Positions 61,642-64,000 of a stretch of 64,000 nt of DNA are shown one piece after another (position 1 is the stretch's first letter; every line of letters starts with the position of its first letter). The notes under the pieces were generated by a model. The model had not been told where the DNA came from. It saw nothing but the letters and a program-made list of their open reading frames with translations, and did not search any database. Position numbers and translations under genes: made by a program. The stretch comes from Planctomycetota bacterium (GTDB lineage: Bacteria > Planctomycetota > PUPC01 > JACPCR01), in contig JACPCR010000075.1 in assembly GCA_016179685.1 (NCBI GenBank), positions 1-64,000 of the forward strand, read 5' to 3'.

Positions 61642-62520
61642 CTACTTCAAAATCTGCGTCCCTATCCCCTGGTCGGTGAAAATCTCCAGCAGCAGGGAAT
61701 GAGGGATCAGGGTGGACAGGATGTGCGCCTTCTGAACACCGTCGTGGACGGCCGCGAGGCATGCCGAAACCTTGGGAAGCATCCCGCCCTGGATGATCCC
61801 CTCCTTCACCAGGCCCTCCACCTCCGTCTCTCTCAGGCTCGAGAACAGACTCGTGGGGTCCCTCGCGTCGCGCAGCACCCCGGATACGTTCGACAAGAAG
61901 ACCAGCTTCTCCGCACGCAGAGAAACAGCAATCCTCGCTGCCGCATCATCCGCGTTCACGTTCAAAAGCTCCCCTTCCGGCCCCAAAGCCATCGGGGCCA
62001 CGACCGGTATCCCGCCCGAGCGGCACGCCGACTCGACCGGGGCCGGGTCGACCGACCGAATCGAACCGACGTAGCCGAGATCGGCCGGCGGGCCTCCCTT
62101 CTCCAGCGCCAGCTCTTTCCGCTCCGCCCGCAGGAACGGAGCGAGCCGAACGTGCAAGGGCTTCGCATCGCCGCCCTGCTTCCGGAGGCGATCCACCAGA
62201 AGGCCATTCACCTCCCCTAACAAGACCCGCTCCACAATCTCCAAAGTCCGAAGGTCCGTCACCCGCTGACCGTGCACGAACGCCGGTTTCAGGCCCGATT
62301 CGGCCATCGCCCGGGTGATGAACGGACCCCCTCCGTGCACGACCACCGGCAGCATCCCGACGACCCGCATGAACACGATGTCGCGCAGGACTGACCCGAC
62401 GAGCTGCTCGTCGTCCATGCTGCTCCCGCCGAGCTTGATGACGACGGGCTTGCCCTGAAAACACCGGATGTACGGCAGCGCCTCGATCAGCACCGCCGCC
62501 TTCTGAACCGCCTGGTCCAT
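61642..62520 (-). CDS. argB: Acetylglutamate kinase
   Basis: A 292-residue kinase for the second step of arginine synthesis. VIKLGGSSM at 28-35, VVHGGGPFIT at about 60, GQRVTD, and the nucleotide and substrate loops LNVNADDAAARIA and FLSNVSGVLRD are present; the C-terminus ends in the FTDQGIGTQI typical for the family. First gene of the arg run. A hairpin at 62610-62645 lies about 90 bp upstream and could be a control site. Confidence 0.94.
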   Translation of the reverse strand: MDQAVQKAAVLIEALPYIRCFQGKPVVIKLGGSSMDDEQLVGSVLRDIVFMRVVGMLPVVVHGGGPFITRAMAESGLKPAFVHGQRVTDLRTLEIVERVLLGEVNGLLVDRLRKQGGDAKPLHVRLAPFLRAERKELALEKGGPPADLGYVGSIRSVDPAPVESACRSGGIPVVAPMALGPEGELLNVNADDAAARIAVSLRAEKLVFLSNVSGVLRDARDPTSLFSSLRETEVEGLVKEGIIQGGMLPKVSACLAAVHDGVQKAHILSTLIPHSLLLEIFTDQGIGTQILK

Positions 62521-62581
62521 GAGGCTCTCGCGTCACCCCCCTCCCAAAGAAGGTCCATTTGTCCCCTGTCTCTGCCGTCTA

Positions 62582-62779
62582 CTAGCCCGGATTTCTCACA
62601 AACTGAGCTGAAAGGGTACACGGGTATCCGCCTGTGCACCCTTTCGTTGCCATGCAGGTTTCAACGCGGCCTTTCTGGCACCTCGATCCGGACTAACCCT
62701 GAGCGAGAACGACACAAGTCGTTCGAGTCGAGGCCCGCAAGGCGCATTTTGAACACACCGTGTGAGAAATGCCGGCTGG
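62582..62779. repeat. 198-bp element with family B inverted ends
   Basis: Left end CTAGCCCGGATTTCTCA at 62582-62598 and right end TGAGAAATGCCGGCTGG at 62763-62779 are inverted copies. Inside, 62668-62775 is the second copy of the ~100-bp repeat found at 5449-5555. The whole looks like a MITE-like element between argB and the DUF6807 gene. The gap 62521-62843 holds no gene. Confidence 0.65.
62610..62645. promoter_or_regulatory. Hairpin upstream of argB
   Basis: GAAAGGGT pairs with ACCCTTTC, with an inner CAC/GTG and GG/CC extension. No U-tract follows on either strand, so it is not a standard terminator. It may be part of the repeat element or a leader structure for the arg genes. Confidence 0.4.
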
Positions 62780-62843
62780 CCGGGGCCCCATCGTGCCCGG
62801 CTGCAGGAAAAACACAAGAGTATATCAAGGCGTTTCAGGTCAT

Positions 62844-63749
62844 TCAATAGACCGCGGAGGAAGACTCCTGTGACCACTTCTCGAACTCGTGGTCCAGAAC
62901 CGCCCGGCCGCGCTCCCCATCGTGCACCAGCACCCGGTATCGGAGCGTCAGCGTCCCGCCGGCCGCCACCGTGAAAGGCTCCCGCATCGCCAGCGAGGGA
63001 TTGATGTATCCGAAACCTGGGCTCGCGATATACCGCCAATGGCTCGGATGCCTCGGATTGCCCGGGTGGTCCAGAATGGCCACGCCCGCCACGGCCGGGA
63101 CGCCCCCGTCCGCCGGCGCAGCATAATCCACCCAACGCGCCCGCTGGTGCTCGATGGCGGCATGCTGCCTCCCCTCGCTGTCATGGCTTTTCCAGCTTGA
63201 GACCGCCATGGACCTCTCCGCACGGTAGGACATTCCCCCGTAGCCGCCCCAGGGCGTCTTGTCGTTGATGGGAGTGACGTCCAGGGTCAGGGGCGCTTCC
63301 CTCGATGCCGAAATGGCAATCGTCCAATCGAGGGCATAGCTCCCGTCCTCGCGCACGCCCCCGAAAGCCACACCCCGCACTTCGGTGGCGAGGACCGATC
63401 CTGTTCCGGAAACGTAACGCAGGCGCAGAGTCACGCTGCCTCGGCCTCCGTACAAGTTCACCTCCTCCTTGCCCACCAGGAAGGCGCGGCCACCGGCCTC
63501 CTGCCGAGGGCCCGCCTCCGGCAGCTCCCAAACGTTGTGGCCGTTCAAGTACTTCCAGGAAAACCAAAGCCCGTAGTGCCAATGGTGGTCCCAGGGCTGA
63601 CTGCAGGTGACCAACCGGCCGGACGGCGTATGCACCGGATGAAAGAAGGCCTTGGGCATCTCCGGCGTGAACTGGTAGCGCCAGAGCAGCCCGCCGTGAT
63701 CGTGGCAGTCCAAACACGCTCCCGGCCGGTAATTCCAGGTGATGTTCAT
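62844..63749 (-). CDS. DUF6807 (PmoA-like) protein
   Basis: A 301-residue beta-sandwich protein of the DUF6807 family, often labelled PmoA although unrelated to methane oxidation. The diagnostic segment KAFFHPVHTPSGRLVT then WDHHWHYGLWFSW is at about 34-70, with later GYGGMSYRAERSM. Members are common in planctomycete-like genomes beside Gfo/Idh/MocA oxidoreductases and are thought to act on sugars; function is unproven. ATG overlaps the PIN-domain gene stop by 4 bp (ATGA), so they share a transcript. Confidence 0.85.
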   Translation of the reverse strand: MNITWNYRPGACLDCHDHGGLLWRYQFTPEMPKAFFHPVHTPSGRLVTCSQPWDHHWHYGLWFSWKYLNGHNVWELPEAGPRQEAGGRAFLVGKEEVNLYGGRGSVTLRLRYVSGTGSVLATEVRGVAFGGVREDGSYALDWTIAISASREAPLTLDVTPINDKTPWGGYGGMSYRAERSMAVSSWKSHDSEGRQHAAIEHQRARWVDYAAPADGGVPAVAGVAILDHPGNPRHPSHWRYIASPGFGYINPSLAMREPFTVAAGGTLTLRYRVLVHDGERGRAVLDHEFEKWSQESSSAVY

Positions 63750-63997
63750 GCGGCATCCGAGGGCAGAAGGATGAATGGCCTGCCATCCTTGGGCAGCATC
63801 GTTCGAAACTCGTGCTCATCCAGAGTCAAGACACGGCGGATTTGAAGGCGCTCCGCAACCGCAACCACTGCCGCATCCGCAAGCCCAAGGTCAAGGTCGC
63901 GGTATCGCCTGACCAGCTCTCGACATCGGATCAAGTCATCCACGCTGAGTGTTTCGAGTACAAAAGCGCCCTGTAAGACACTTTCGAGAAAATCAAG
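63746..63997 (-). CDS. PIN-domain protein, C-terminal part at window edge
   Basis: The open frame encodes the C-terminal two thirds of a VapC-like PIN protein (FLESVLQGAFVLE, CRELVRRYRDLDLGLADAAVVAVAERL, RVLTLDEHEF), carrying the late acidic residues in GLADA and LDEHEF. The frame is closed by a TGA at 63998-64000, the last bases visible, so the N-terminal part is either frameshifted, replaced or begins at GTG 63943. I treat it as partial or broken. It precedes and overlaps the DUF6807 gene. No antitoxin is visible. Confidence 0.6.
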   Translation of the reverse strand, partial: LDFLESVLQGAFVLETLSVDDLIRCRELVRRYRDLDLGLADAAVVAVAERLQIRRVLTLDEHEFRTMLPKDGRPFILLPSDAA

Positions 63998-64000
63998 TCA

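Noticed and set aside
1..64000. tRNA, rRNA, riboswitch or CRISPR array anywhere in the window
   Set aside because: Reading the intergenic regions showed no cloverleaf, rRNA-like or multi-unit repeat arrays; a tRNAscan-SE, Infernal and CRISPR search would be needed to exclude them firmly.

Overview
This is a GC-rich bacterial chromosome segment, probably from an uncultured member of the Planctomycetota/PVC group or a nearby candidate phylum such as Sumerlaeota, Hydrogenedentota or Lentisphaerota. The hints are a prepilin-like protein with a [15 protein letters not shown] motif, several very large secreted carbohydrate-active-looking proteins, a signal peptidase I with a big internal insertion, an EF-G paralogue of the FusA2 type, a DUF6807 (PmoA-like) protein and many small palindromic repeats. 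The phylum cannot be fixed from this window. No rRNA, tRNA, CRISPR array, intact transposase or prophage was recognised.

Layout. 0-13 kb: a metallophosphoesterase, secreted proteins related to polysaccharide breakdown, a VapBC toxin-antitoxin pair, a sialate O-acetylesterase/heparinase-like lyase pair that overlap by 4 bp, and several gene remnants (uroporphyrinogen decarboxylase-like, DUF3179-like). 12.5-15.3 kb: a prepilin-like protein, a HAMP membrane protein, and a TPR protein coupled to a HIT protein. 15.6-23.9 kb: a co-directional run of Gfo/Idh/MocA oxidoreductase, a 1285-residue secreted protein, an AI-2E-type permease, and LivM and LivG without LivH, LivF or a binding protein. 24-32.7 kb: one gene for a secreted protein of about 2,900 residues with a glycosidase-like region and two beta-propellers. 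33-36 kb: glycerol kinase and a ROK sugar kinase. 36-38.6 kb: a decayed defence area with an SNF2 helicase fragment and a YhcG-type nuclease that has lost its catalytic core. 38.8-40.8 kb: an EF-G-like GTPase. 41.3-50.1 kb: a three-gene operon on the minus strand (PLD-SNF2 nuclease-helicase, N6-adenine methylase, unknown 555-residue protein), ending in a good intrinsic terminator and flanked by a 21-bp direct repeat. 50.3-53.3 kb: a sugar isomerase/epimerase and an unknown toroid-like protein. 54-62.5 kb: housekeeping genes (gdhA, lepB, lepA, rdgB, rph, argF, argB). 62.8-64 kb: a DUF6807 protein and a PIN-domain fragment at the edge.

Two themes stand out. First, the 41-50 kb operon looks like a DNA-modification-based defence system that does not match the gene content of DISARM, BREX or classical restriction-modification as I know them. 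Second, at least three families of short palindromic or inverted-repeat elements lie between genes and, strikingly, supply the stop codons or C-termini of several genes. A further palindromic insert lies in frame inside the ABC ATPase LivG. The carbohydrate genes suggest a heterotroph that takes apart complex sulfated, acetylated or uronic-acid-containing glycans outside the cell and feeds sugars and glycerol into kinases and oxidoreductases; this is inference from family membership only.
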